64,000 nt of DNA from positions 7,621,338-7,685,337 of the forward strand of contig NC_088302.1 of assembly GCF_032854445.1 (NCBI RefSeq), in the 5' to 3' direction. The notes beneath the pieces are model-generated. The model was not told the DNA's origin. It saw nothing but the letters and a program-made list of their open reading frames with translations, and made no database searches. Of this stretch, positions 1-10,900 are shown piece by piece (within the stretch, counting starts at the first letter, position 1; every line of letters starts with the position of its first letter). The position numbers and the translations under genes were made by a program. Source of the DNA: Liolophura sinensis (taxonomy: Eukaryota; Mollusca; Polyplacophora; Chitonida; Chitonidae).

Positions 1-120
1 AACTGCCTGCACCCAAATACAGTTCATGAAGTCTATCAAATTGAATAGCTTATTGAATTTTACGGAAAATACTCTATATTCGTATTCTGGACTTGAAACC
101 CCTTTCTTTTCCTTATGTAG

Positions 121-245
121 AGATTCAGTCATTGTTGCTGTCACGGACACAGTTACGGCTATATTCTGTGGCGCAGTCGTGTTTGCGGGTGTCGGCTGTA
201 TCGCACATCAGTCGGGATCTCACGTGGCTGAGGTCATCACTACAG
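121..245 (+). CDS. SLC6 exon: TM7 and start of EL4
   Basis: The acceptor ends at 120 and the donor is ACAG|GTACTG. The exon opens with the last base of an Arg codon and reads RDSVIVAV...GCIAHQSG. This is TM7 through the conserved GFMAHE-like segment. It ends one base into a Gly codon. Confidence 0.9.
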
Positions 246-3200
246 GTACTGATGACGTCAGTGGGATGAAATACAACATTAATGACGCCCTAGCGAGGTC
301 TGATCGTACATCGGATTTCATTGTATTTGGGGAAACTTTTGTCTGTGAACTTTTTCAGCACCTGCAGATTGTTACAAGGGGAAAATGTTATTGTCAAATT
401 TATACAGCTACTCAAATGTATCTAATAATGTTTTAATTATTCTTGATTGTATTGTTACACTTCAACACTTTTGATTGAGGTACAGCTTACCTTAGTTGAT
501 TTATGGCCGTATAAAAAATTGTTAAATAATTTACACTTCAGTTGTTGTATGTCCACTTAACAAACTTTTGATTAATTTATATATGTGGCCTTGCAGGTCC
601 TGGATTATCGTTCGTGACCTACCCTCAAGTGATCGCCTCCATGCCTGTGCCACATTTATGGGCAGTCTTATTTTTCCTCCTCATTCTGTTTCTTGGCCTG
701 GACAGCCAGGTAAGATTTGTCTATGTACATTAAGGGACATGAATTACTGGTGGCCACAAATCAGAAAGATTTTAGAAAATGTTTTTACTAATAGTTTCAC
801 TTTTAAAAGTGAAAACAAAATGCATTTTAAAATCTGAGAGTAATATGAAAACACCTGGCATGGTAAAGGCCTACACCTGGCATGTTCAGATAGTCGTCAA
901 TGCCTTGTTGAGTTGAACAAAAAACAAAGCCTTCACTTGAACAACATAGCAATAAAATTTCCATCGTAGAAAGTACAAACTTTTTGTTTTTCGAACCTCT
1001 ATCCAATGCAATCGCTGTGAGTTCAGTTCAAACCGGCTTCCTCTCCTGTTGAGCGTGGGAAGGTATGCAGCAGCTTGCGGATGGTCACGGATTTCACCAC
1101 GCTCTGTCTACTTTCCTCCTACCATGGCGTAAAACACCAGTAAAATAAATAAACGAATCTGTTACTTCTGGTTAAAAATATCCACTTTATTGAGCTAACA
1201 ACAATGGTTTCCCATTCCAGTTTGCGAATGTGAAGACAATTACTACAGGGCTCACCGACTTGTTCCCAGAAGTACTCTCTAACAGAAAGCCTCTGCTGGT
1301 TTTGGGATTCCTTGCGCTGTGTTTTATACTCTCTTTCCCTCTGGTAACACAGGTTAGAATGATGTTATTGTAATTATCAGTTGACTCCTACCAGACTGTT
1401 GGGGCGAGTTTGACTGGGGTCCTCGACATGTACAAGTCGTCACCTTATGCGGTATACGGCAGATGGTCTGTTATTGAACTTGACAATTTAGGAGTTTAGG
1501 ACAAAATGGAGGAATAGTTTTGTTATTTTAACAACAAAAAAGGCAATTTGATTTAAATTTTCTGTGTTTGACAAATTTTTTTTTATTTGATAATTAACAG
1601 TATGGACTGACCTCCATCGTGCATTCCCCTCCAACCGTACGTGGGAAGGTCAGCAGCAACCTGCGGATGGCCATGGGTTTTCGCCGGGTTCTACCCGGTT
1701 TCCTCCCACCATATTGCTGGCCGCCGTCGTAATCAGTGAAATTTTCTTGAGTATGTAAAACATCAGTCAAATTAATAAATAAATAAATCCATCGTGTAGT
1801 ACAGCACAAACGACACCATACCAAGGGAGGTCACTCTTCTGCTACCAGCAGAAAACTGACGGATTTTATGTCGGGGTGACACTGGCGTAAAAAATTTCTT
1901 ACATGACCTCAGAATTATTCGTATATTCCTATAAATTTCAATCGTCAAGTATTATTCAGTTGTTTTCGTTTCGCAGGGATGAGCCAATTATTCAGCTGAC
2001 TGCATAAATACTCCGGCACAAGTACTGCGGTAGAAGCGATGTTCCAGAATCGATGTTGTGACAGAAAGAAGCAATTTGTTATCTGCTCTTCAAAAACATC
2101 GTTCAAATCAACATATCTGACACAAACTAAGAGACTGGCAATATGATTTGAACTATTAAGCTTATACTGATATTACTTTATGTTTTCCTACTCTAGGGTG
2201 GCATTTATATTTTTCAAATCGTGGATTGGTACGCGTCTTTCTTCACCATTTTGTTGATAGCTGCCTGTGAGAGCGTGGTCATCACATGGATCTATGGTAA
2301 GAGGATACGTGAGACCTTTTTTAGAGTACTATTTTTTTTCAGGCCAAGTTTTTCAGCAATGGCGTAAGGATATGTTACCAAAACACTGTGGTAGAAGCCA
2401 TGTCGATTGCCAGACGAAATTCTTCGCCAAGAATACAACGTTGGCAGCTGCAGTAGATCAGCAAACCAAAAGTCGTAAGGATAAAGTTTAACTTTCTTAC
2501 CTATTATTCTAATCAATAAACTGATTGATATTTTGCAAGGTGCGGACCGGTTTCTGTCCAACATCAAGGAAATGGGATCCTTCGCTCCGGAATGGTTTCT
2601 TAGGTTTATGAAATTCTCCTGGATGGTTCTGGTGCCCTTGTCAATGATGGTAAGTGGAACATATGGTAAGTTTTGTATGCGATTGTTGTCATCGATTGTT
2701 TTATTTTATATGATCCTCGTGCACCACTAAATAATTTTGTCAAGGTAACATTCCACATTGAAACTGTGCATGAAATTCTACCGGTTGGTTTTGGTACCTC
2801 GTTTGAATTATTGTACGTAAGTCCGACATTCCCTTTTTAGTATTACTCTGCCAAAAATTATCTCTTAAATTTAACAGAAAGTCTGTTCTGTGAGTGATGC
2901 TAGAATCTATTCTCTTCTTGCAACAGGTTATTCTGCTAAAAATAGCACACATTTTCTATCAATTCAACATTGTTTTAGACTAACAGAGGGGGCCTCCGTG
3001 GCTCAGTTGGTTAGCGCACTAACGCAACGCAATGACACAGGAACCTCTCACCAATGCGGTCGCTGTGAGTTTAAGTCCAGCCTTGCAGCAACCTGCGGAT
3101 GGCCGTGGGTTTCCCCCGGGCTGTGTCCGGTTTCCTCTCACCATAATGCTGGCCGCCGACGTATAAGTGAAATATTCTTGAGTACGACGTAAAACACCAA

Positions 3201-5014
3201 TCAAAATAAATAAACATAAAATCAAATAAATCAAATACACTAACAGATATTGTCTTGAACAAAACAGAATATTATATTATAATAACAGTATACATTCTAG
3301 CATCACTCAGACAAGAGTTAGAATTAAGAGATTACTTTTTTTAGTGTATATGTCAGGAAATTGAGATTTTGGTTCTTGAATTGGTTCCTGAGGGTTTAAA
3401 AGTTCTCTCAATGGCTCTGGTGCCTTTGATAAGAATAGTGAATCTGGAGTCCTGTTTAAGTCTAACCAGATATTGTTAGCCAGATCAGAGTCCTGTAGGA
3501 TACCCAGGACATCAAGCAGGCATACAGCAGTCTGAGAAATCATTCAGGATTGAGTTCCACCATCACCGCGTTTGATTTTTCTAGATTATCCATAATGTAG
3601 TTCACCCAGGCGAAAATCAGCAAGCCAACAACATTGGTAAGTTGTTTGAACTCTGACTGACTAGGAATGATCTATTTTTGTGGTGTATATATATGTGTCC
3701 CCAGACAGCGCTGACGTTCGCCATGGCAACGTTTCGTTCGCCAAAGTACGGAGATTATGTATATCCCGATTGGACAAACGTGTTTGGTTGGATTCTGGCC
3801 ATTAGTAGCTCCCTGCCCATCCCTGGCTTTATGATCTATGCACTAGCCAAGGAAAGAGGAACGCTGCGTCAGGTATGTAGTTAGGTTTTGTGATTCTTCG
3901 ATGCAGATTTATTTATCTCTTTATTTATTTAATTGTTGTTCATCGCCATTTCCCAAGTTTTTCACTTATATGATAGTAAATAGTTTTATGGGAGGAAACC
4001 GCAGTGTCCGGGTTAAACCACCGACCTTTGGAAAGTACCTGGCGAACTTTCCATATGAGATGTACAGATATGTACACCGCTTAATGTCACAAAAGCGCCC
4101 AAAGGGTGGGAACCGGGAAATCTACAAATTCCATGACCAAGGCCGGTTTTAAACCCGCTTTTAGTCGTTGAAAAGGAGGCATCACTGCAATACAGATGAA
4201 CTGTAAAATAGAAGTACTTTAATAATTGTACCGATAGACCTACATTGTGTTGTCCTTAAGTTAGAAACCGTAACACAACAGTATACTAGGCTGGATGTGA
4301 ATTTATTCCAATCTCCCCCAGGTGATTTTTTATAATTCATCGTGGTTGGTTGATTTACTTATCTGATTGATGTTTAACGCCTTACTCAAAACTATTTCCC
4401 TTACACGATGGCGGCCAGTTTTATTTGTGAAAACCTCCAACCTTAGCAGATTACTTATAAACTTTCCCAAGCGTGACGTACAGATATGGTTTTTAACGAA
4501 CGTGTGTCCATCGATTGGGATCATCGTGGTTTGTGTCCATTCCTTTTCTAGTACCGGTATCTATTCATTTATTTGATTGCATTTAACGTCATGCTGAAGA
4601 ATTTTATCCTATACTATTTTTATGGGTGGAGGAAACTGGAGTGCCTTCACTGAACTACGTGCTCTGTTTGTGTTACAGTCGAATTGTTCTACAACTGAAA
4701 TGTAATATTTGCGGAAGGCATGTTACGAAATAGGGTTTGTCCTATTTCCAGTCAATTTTAATCAAATTCGACGATACAAATCGCAATGAGTGAACTCAGT
4801 TTAATGTGTTTCGATGTATACGTAGATAGCAGGAACGTTGTATTTGTATGCTACGTGCTATAGATAGTTAAATATCATTAAACGGGATGATTTTTTTCCT
4901 TATCTTTAGCGGTTAAAATCCTCGATTAAACCTGCTATCGGCAAAGGCGGTGTACGGATACCTGTGAGAGACGGTCCTGAGGTGGAGATGATGATGAAGA
5001 GTCCAAGTATTTAA
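121..5014 (+). CDS. SLC6-family Na+-coupled transporter, 3' part (7 exons, 5'-partial)
   Basis: Exons 121-245, 597-709, 1221-1352, 2197-2296, 2540-2649, 3705-3872 and 4910-5014 join in consistent phase (853 nt) into about 283 residues from TM7 to the stop. Family hallmarks are visible: an RD-initiated TM7, GPGLSF before TM8, the LGLDSQ motif of the Na2 site (Asp and Ser present), GGIY..Q at the start of TM10, and YVYPDW before TM12. SLC6 proteins are plasma-membrane symporters moving amino acids or neurotransmitters with Na+ and usually Cl-. The substrate cannot be told from this half. Unusual: in TM7 the Asn and Ser that bind Na+/Cl- in chloride-dependent members are Asp (146-148) and Ala (158-160). 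The family call is firm; the subfamily is unresolved. The first 120 bases are intron ending in a pyrimidine-rich acceptor. Confidence 0.93.
597..709 (+). CDS. SLC6 exon: EL4b and TM8
   Basis: Acceptor TTGCAG|GT, donor CAG|GTAAGA. It encodes GPGLSFVTYPQ, then TM8 ending LGLDSQ. The Asp-Ser pair is the conserved Na2 site of the family. Confidence 0.93.
1000..1158 (+). mobile_element. SINE family A, 5'-truncated and internally deleted
   Basis: Starts in the B-box region (ATCGCTGTGAGTTCAG) and ends GGCGTAAAACACCAGT plus AAATAAATAAA. In SLC6 intron 2 of those visible. Confidence 0.8.
1221..1352 (+). CDS. SLC6 exon: IL4 and TM9
   Basis: Exactly 44 codons between CCATTCCAG and CAG|GTTAGA. It reads FANVKTITTGLTDLFPE, then a hydrophobic TM9 ending PLVTQ, as expected just before the GG of TM10. 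Confidence 0.93.
1600..1792 (+). mobile_element. SINE family A, 5'-truncated
   Basis: Body GTACGTGGGAAGGTCAGCAG, GCTGGCCGCCGTCGTAATCA and tail TTAATAAATAAATAAAT. Confidence 0.85.
2197..2296 (+). CDS. SLC6 exon: TM10
   Basis: Acceptor CTCTAG, donor TATG|GTAAGA. It encodes GGIYIFQIVDWYASFF..ITWIYG, the TM10 signature, ending one base into the next codon. Confidence 0.93.
2540..2649 (+). CDS. SLC6 exon: IL5 and first half of TM11
   Basis: Acceptor TGCAAG|GT, donor ATG|GTAAGT. It reads GADRFLSNIKEMG...WMVLVPLSMM, matching the family pattern G.xRF..NI..M(I)G, and ends in phase 0. Confidence 0.92.
2989..3226 (+). mobile_element. SINE family A, full length (tRNA-derived)
   Basis: tRNA-like head GGCCTCCGTGGCTCAGTTGG TTAGCGC (A box) and GGTCGCTGTGAGTTTAAGTCC (B box), then the family body, GGCGTAAAACACC-like end and AATAAATAAA tail. 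Inside an SLC6 intron. Confidence 0.9.
3705..3872 (+). CDS. SLC6 exon: TM11 end, EL6, TM12
   Basis: Acceptor CCCCAG, donor CAG|GTATGT, 56 codons. It contains YGDYVYPDW followed by TM12 (GWILAISSSLPIPGF) and the basic juxtamembrane stretch. It joins directly to the preceding exon in phase 0 with the family spacing. Confidence 0.92.
3905..4100 (-). mobile_element. SINE family B, diverged
   Basis: A second, older repeat family sharing the family A tail. On the plus strand it shows TTATTTATTTAATTGTTGTTC, then ACCACCGACCTTTGGAAAGT and CTGGCGAACTTTCC. In the last SLC6 intron. Confidence 0.65.
4345..4640 (-). mobile_element. Two SINE family B remnants
   Basis: 4345-4500 (CTTATCTGATTGATGTTTAACGCC, GATGGCGGCCAG, AACCTCCAACCTTAGCAG) and 4556-4640 (TTTATTTGATTGCATTTAACG, GGGTGGAGGAAAC), both in the last SLC6 intron. 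Confidence 0.6.
4910..5014 (+). CDS. SLC6 terminal exon: cytosolic C-terminus
   Basis: Acceptor TATCTTTAG. Thirty-four codons and TAA (RLKSSIKPAIGKGG...KSPSI). Phase and the basic start fit the post-TM12 tail of the family. The acidic EVEMMM stretch near the end has no function I can assign. Confidence 0.85.
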   Translation, partial: RLKSSIKPAIGKGGVRIPVRDGPEVEMMMKSPSI

Positions 5015-5246
5015 CCTGGACTATGTTATCCTCATATAGGGCGGATTGCACTGGCCACAAAACAGCTGCTCAGATATGCATCTTGTCATTGTTCGAAAGT
5101 AAGAAAGCGACATGACAGAAAACAGTCCATCACTTAGTCTTCTATCTTCATAAAGACGAGACCAGTTACTCGCTAAATCGATGTCGCATTTCGTGCATTC
5201 ACGAAACATAAACCAATCTTCACGCTCTGTAAATCTCATTATTTGA

Positions 5247-5252
5247 AATAAA
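5247..5252 (+). terminator. Polyadenylation signal AATAAA, SLC6 gene
   Basis: A canonical hexamer lies about 230 bases after the SLC6 stop codon and is the first one downstream. Other AATAAA strings in the window mostly belong to SINE tails. Confidence 0.55.
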
Positions 5253-5473
5253 TATTGGATTGTTAAAAACTGATCTCAATGAATTGGGATTTAACATTAA
5301 TGGTTGTTTGCCTTCTGACCTGAATCCTGGCATAAGCTTAATGCATAGTATTGCGATGCTGGTTGATTATTCCTGTACAACGACAACATGTAACCAGTGT
5401 TCTCAATGCTCTCACTAAGTAGCAGTATATGATTCTTACCATTGGTGTTTAGTGCATATCTAAAGAATACCTC

Positions 5474-5595
5474 TCATCCATCTTGACTTTAATAAATCTC
5501 TCTTCCATCGTGACTTTAATAAATCTCTCTTCCTTAGTGACTTTAATAAATTTATTTTTTCCATCATGGCTTTAATAAATCTCTCTTCCTTCGAG
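5474..5595 (+). repeat. Short tandem repeat, about 28-bp unit, four copies
   Basis: Units of GACTTTAATAAATCTCTCTT plus CC(A/T)TCGT. Just downstream of the SLC6 gene; the embedded AATAAA strings are repeat-borne. Confidence 0.8.
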
Positions 5596-5614
5596 TAAAA
5601 GACCTCTAAAATGG

Positions 5615-6060
5615 ATGTAAGCATCACTAAATAGACCACTTAAAACTATGCATTAATACACTTTCATTTATTTTATTTTTTTAGGTTTTTGTGAAAAGAG
5701 CTAAAGGCGCTCAAACATTTGGATTCTAAGATGGGCTTTATGGACCATACTATCAGCGTTTAGGGACTCTGACGTCAAAGGAAGCTTTTCCAACTCTAAT
5801 CACGACACTGAATGTTGGAATTTTTCTTTCTACCCGTGAGTAAAAGATTGTTGAAATGAAATTCCCAAAAATTCTTTCCTTCTGGTGAACATCAGAAAGA
5901 AAGGTGACGTGACGTCAGAGTTCCTAGATACCGTCAGTATGGCTCATAAAGCCCACCATAGTATTCATATATTTGAATACCTTTAAATACTCTTTAAAAA
6001 ATCTGAAAAAATGAATAAAAGTATTTTTATGCATAGTTTTCATCTGTCGACGTGATGAAT
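5615..6060. mobile_element. Foldback/MITE-like element with long inverted repeats, copy 1
   Basis: The left arm (CATCACTAAATAGACCACTT ... GGGCTTTATGGACCATACTAT ... GACTCTGACGTCA) is mirrored by the right arm (GACGTCAGAGTTCCTAG ... CATACTG/CATAAAGCCC ... GCATAGTTTTCATC). Arms are roughly 170 bases around a centre of about 100 bases. No transposase frame, so non-autonomous. A second copy is at 32465-32905. Confidence 0.8.
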
Positions 6061-7749
6061 CTTAGTTCGTATTTTAGCTTTTTTGACTAATATTGGGAAG
6101 CCGAACCCTTGGCAGAAGCCTAATCAGATACCTGACAAGCTGTTTTCTCAAAGAAGTCAGCGCCCTCAAGAACTTCCTCTCAGGCTGTCTTGATATATAG
6201 TGCTCACGTTTGTCTTAAATCTAACATGCCAGTCATTGCTTAATTATTACAATTATCATTTTTGTCATGGCACACAAATAGTGATAAATCTGTTAATATA
6301 TAACACAAGTTTTGAGAATTTCATAGGGCATTATCTTTGGACGACCAACGTTTTTAATTTGGACACTTCTTCTAATACAACCTAATTTTGTGCAAGTTAC
6401 AAAGTGTGAAGCAAGCTTACACGAGTATTATTTATCTAATACTATAAAGAAGGCTTTCCTTATTTTTGTTTTTGGCTTTTATGTAAAGGTGGGTTGTTTT
6501 AGTGAAAACCAAAACGGTTTTGAGCAAAATTTATAATTCGATTCCTAACAAAGAAAATGCATAAACATTATTCTTTATACTATATACAGTGTTTTTTCTT
6601 TTAAACACAGTGTATATATATTCTTTGGAACTTCAATATTTAAGTCAACTCTATACATCTATGCAGGGTATATTAATAACAAGCTCATCATTTCACCGTT
6701 ACACAGTACATGTCTGTTAGTGCTTACTGAGTGCTCATTTATCACTGTACACAATTATAATAGGTATGCAAAATGAGAATTTAGTCATATTCTACCATAA
6801 AACACTTCTGTAAAATGGACGATTAAAATTACCAGTAATAACTATGACCTTCAAAAAAGATAACAAAAATACATGTATATTCGTGTAAAAAGGACTTGAA
6901 AAGGGAGCATTTCCCAAAATACTCATGTGGCACGGTGCTAAAAAGTGTTTTACCCACAGACCGTTTTCTCGGCACCTTGTCAGAAGGACGATGTTATTTC
7001 TACTAGAATATACCATATTAGAGTTTCAAAACATTGGAGTTTCGAAGAGGCTACAAGAATATTTCTGATAAACATGTATTTCATAATGAGTTTTATGACT
7101 GTTTAAAGACTAATGGTTTTAAATACTTACATGAACTTGAAAATTCAAGTTTGGTGAAAGTGGTATCATCATATATTTATATACCCGGTATTTCACTTGT
7201 TATTTGCCAAAGAATATTTTACCTGTAAGACAGCTGTAAATCGATTACTGTACACCGGGTAGACATTTGAGTACATCACCGCACCTCGTCAGGTGTCTGA
7301 CAAACCTCCTGACCTAAAGCCATAGGTTTACAACGGGTGAAAGGTTAAATAGCATTCAATGTGGTTCTAAATGAGACCGTATAGACTGAATGTCCAGTGA
7401 GAGTCTATTAGCTTGACTTAACAAGTCTACAGTCAAAATATTAGTATAGCAATAATACATAAAAATGAAGAATCAATGGGAATAAACAGCTGCCGAATGA
7501 AACGTCTTTCCTTTGTATATGTCCACTTGACCATTTTACAGATCTCGGACCATGAGATCTCGAACCCGTCTTATAAAGTTGTCGCAAGGCTACGCCAAGC
7601 CCATTTATCATGGGGACCTATCTCTTCAATGTAGTTACCATGGACGTTAAAATGGAGGTAGTACCAAGCGCATGTTGCGACTAATACAGAACACTGGCCT
7701 TGGTAAGCCCTAGGCCGTCGCGACAAAGGGGCTATTCCCAGTGTCGATC
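6061..7749. other. Intergenic between SLC6 and Roco 3' ends
   Basis: AT-rich sequence between two convergent genes. I see no exon with homology and no clear polyadenylation hexamer for the Roco gene on the minus strand. Confidence 0.5.
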
Positions 7750-7937
7750 TCATGACCTGAGCAATTTCCTGTCCTGTAAATAAGTGACTAGATCTTGTCT
7801 CTGGATTTCCTCTAACTTCCTTATCAGTGTAGCGAGGGTAGCGGATCCTGACGCTGACCACTCCTTGAACAGCTCATTACATGGGTCTGGTTTGTCCGAC
7901 ATCAGTTCTACTTCACGGTGAGAGAAACCCAAAGCTC
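7750..7937 (-). CDS. Roco terminal exon: Death domain helices 3-6
   Basis: Acceptor TTGTATTTCAG. It reads GALGFSHREVELM..., then ELFKEWSASGSATLATLI and RKLEEIQRQDLVTYLQ, the typical second half of a Death domain, and stops with TGA at 7752-7750. Confidence 0.87.
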
Positions 7938-10900
7938 CTGAAATACAAAGTGAAATATCTGTGTAATAAGTTCTGTATAATACCGGTACCAATTAGAAAA
8001 ACCATGATTTGGCACATATTCAGAATGCTTGGATCCTGATCGAAAGTATGACTTTTGTTGAATCATTTTGTGGGTGTTTTTTGAATGCCTTTCCAGGTAC
8101 CTGACAAAACGACCTGGTTTCGAAAAAATGACACGACTGCGTCATAAAGGATCAGTCCCAAGATTTTGCGACTGGTTCTAATAATAAAGGTTATAACCTG
8201 TTAAAACAGTATATTACCGGGAGCGCCCTCCTAGAAACGAAAAAATGATTTTAAATCCATCGAAACAACCGATTTAATGTCCTAGCCGATCTCCAGCTGG
8301 TAGCCCGGTACGGCACAGCGGATCACGTCACAGATGACCAACCGCATGCTCTCTAGGCTGTATAACCTAGGAATTCGTATCAAAACAATGCCGTTTTTAA
8401 GATGGATTCTACCTACACAGAAGCAAATATACTGCCGGATCAATTTGGATCCCTAGTGGAAGACGGTGAAGTTCCGATTTTTAACACTGACATCTGTTGG
8501 CAGACTTTCGATTCTGAGCTTTCAGACGCTGAATTTGATCGTCGTCCAGGCATTTCCCCCCGCACAAGCAATAGGCACTGGTAAGTGTTATCCTGTGTTA
8601 CACTGTACATATTTTGTGCGTCTATCAAAATTTATCACTTATTTACCCTATTATTCTTTCCCTCTGTCCGCTTCACAACGATTATCATTCTATTCCGGGA
8701 GTACATATATGTATATGTGAGGACAATTCAGTGAATGTTTATTGTCGGCCTTGCGTATAGCCTATGCCTATTTAGTCGTGTACAACATAAATGCACCCAC
8801 GGCTTGGCATAAGTGTGCAAAGATTTGCTATCTTTTAGTTTTCAGTTCAGTTAAGTTTCAAGTTTTTACCGACTGTGACTCCCCCCACCCTCTTCATAGT
8901 AGCCAAATTCTTCGAATTCAGCTGTATTTCTCTCGTAGCTTTCAGTTGTAAAATGACAAGAGTAGACAGCTTTTGTGTGGGTACAACATTCTTCAGTCTT
9001 TTGTCCTGTAAATCCGCGTCTTCCTGAGGGTCAAATCGTTTGGAAACTTGAAAAAACTAACTCCTAACTCCTTCGACGACTCGTTTTTACAACCGTATGC
9101 AAAATAGCAAGACACTTCGAGGAGAAATTCGATATTCTTGTAGTCACTTTTGTTGCTTTTTAACACTAAACTAAATAGCGAAGTTCTGACAGCTCACAAA
9201 GGTTGGACTCGTATGACGTAACTCGGCGGAGACTACCGATTGTTGACGGAAAAAATGCATAGAACTAATCTCATTTTTGAGACTTTAAGTACAATATTAC
9301 TCCCATTAATGTGCCCTTTTTTAACATTTTGGGCACTCAGTTTAGCAATATATACAGGGGATAGTAATTATGAATAAAAAATAGCACTAATCCTTTAATG
9401 AGTAGTGGTATGACTAATGGTACCGGTCGTTAACTCATGTTTCCTCCACCCATAAAACAGTCCTGTTAGTGAAATATTTTTCCGAATGGCGTTAAACACG
9501 ATTGGAATATGTGCCCTAATCAGTATGCACCGATTAATCCAGAATATTTATTAATATTATTAGTTCTTTCTTTAACATGCTAAATCGCCCAATCAAATCA
9601 ACTCACCAGCTAACCCTTTCCAGTCGTTGGCGAGAACGAGTTCTCTGTTCAGAGAAGAACACAGATGCCTGTACACATTCTCTTGAAGATCAAGGACGTT
9701 GGTTTGTAGGTCAAGTTCCTCAAGATTACTCACATTTGTGTACCTTTTACGGCCTGGTCGGTCAATTCGTACCTGAAAACCCGAGATATTATAAATCAGC
9801 CATGGGTGTATGACTTATGGGTGTTTGATTAATCGGTCTTTGATTCATGGGTCTATGACTTATGGGTCTATGACACTTATGGGTCTATGACTCATGGGTC
9901 TATGACTTATGGGTGTATGACTTATGAGAGTTTGATTAATGGGTCTGTGACTCATGGGTGCATGGCTTATTGGTCTATGGGATTTATGGGTTTATGACTC
10001 ACGGGTCTATGACTTATGGTTCTATGACTCATGGGCGCATGTCTTATTGGTCTATGACTCTTGGTCCATGACTTATGGGTCCATTACATGTTCATAAAGT
10101 CAAGGGTCTATGACTTGCGGGCCTAAGACTCATGGGTCCGTGACTCATGGGTGCACAGCTTATTGGTCTATGACTTATGGGTCTATGACTCTTTGTCTGT
10201 GACTCATGTGTCTATGACTCATGGGTCTATGACTAATGGTGCATGACTTGGTGTATGACTTATGGGTCTATGACTCTTGGTGTATGACTCATTGGTCTAG
10301 GACTCATGGGCCTGTGACTCATGGGTCTAGGACTTGTGGGTCTATGACTCATGATGCATGACATGGTCTATGATTTATGGGTCTATGACTTGTGGGTCTA
10401 TGACTCATGGGTCTATGACTCATGGTGCATGACTTGTAGGTCTATGACTTGTGGATCTATGACTCTTGGTCTGTGACTCATGGGTCTATGACTTATGGGT
10501 TTATGACTCATGGCTCTATAACAATATGTACTTTGCTACTTTTAGGCATATACATAAACAGGCCTAATAAAGCCTTGAGTGCGGTTAATTGACAGGAGGC
10601 CGGATTTAACCAGTAATACGTGTGACCGTTTGCCAACTATTACACTGTCATCACAGCTCTGTTTTTACTCTCTCTGCTTTAGCTTTTGTACTATTTTTCT
10701 CATAGCTGATCTTAGATACAGTTTTTGTATGACAGCTTAATTTTCCCAGTCTACGACCGTGTTTCCGTGGTTGCCAACATCACTCGGTATCTAACAGAAT
10801 ACAACATCCTAACCTCTTTTAACTTAACGGGCTAAAATGTCAAGAATGAACGGATTTTTAAATCATTATTCGTTATTGCCTTGAGGCAGCAAAACTGGTC

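Noticed and set aside
2989-3070. tRNA gene suggested by A-box and B-box sequences (also at 52596 and 28697)
   Set aside because: These are SINE heads: no cloverleaf with a proper acceptor stem, and they continue into the SINE body and AATA tail.
3585-3636. Candidate extra SLC6 exon between TTTCTAG and GGTAAGT
   Set aside because: Its 52 bases break the phase, and the flanking exons already join with the normal TM11 spacing.
8402-9813. Two-exon plus-strand gene: ATG 8402-8580 with donor CACTG|GTAAGT joined in frame to 9624-9813
   Set aside because: The second exon is the complement of the Death-domain exon on the minus strand, which has far stronger support, and its stop lies in the tandem repeat. 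The first part alone has no homology.
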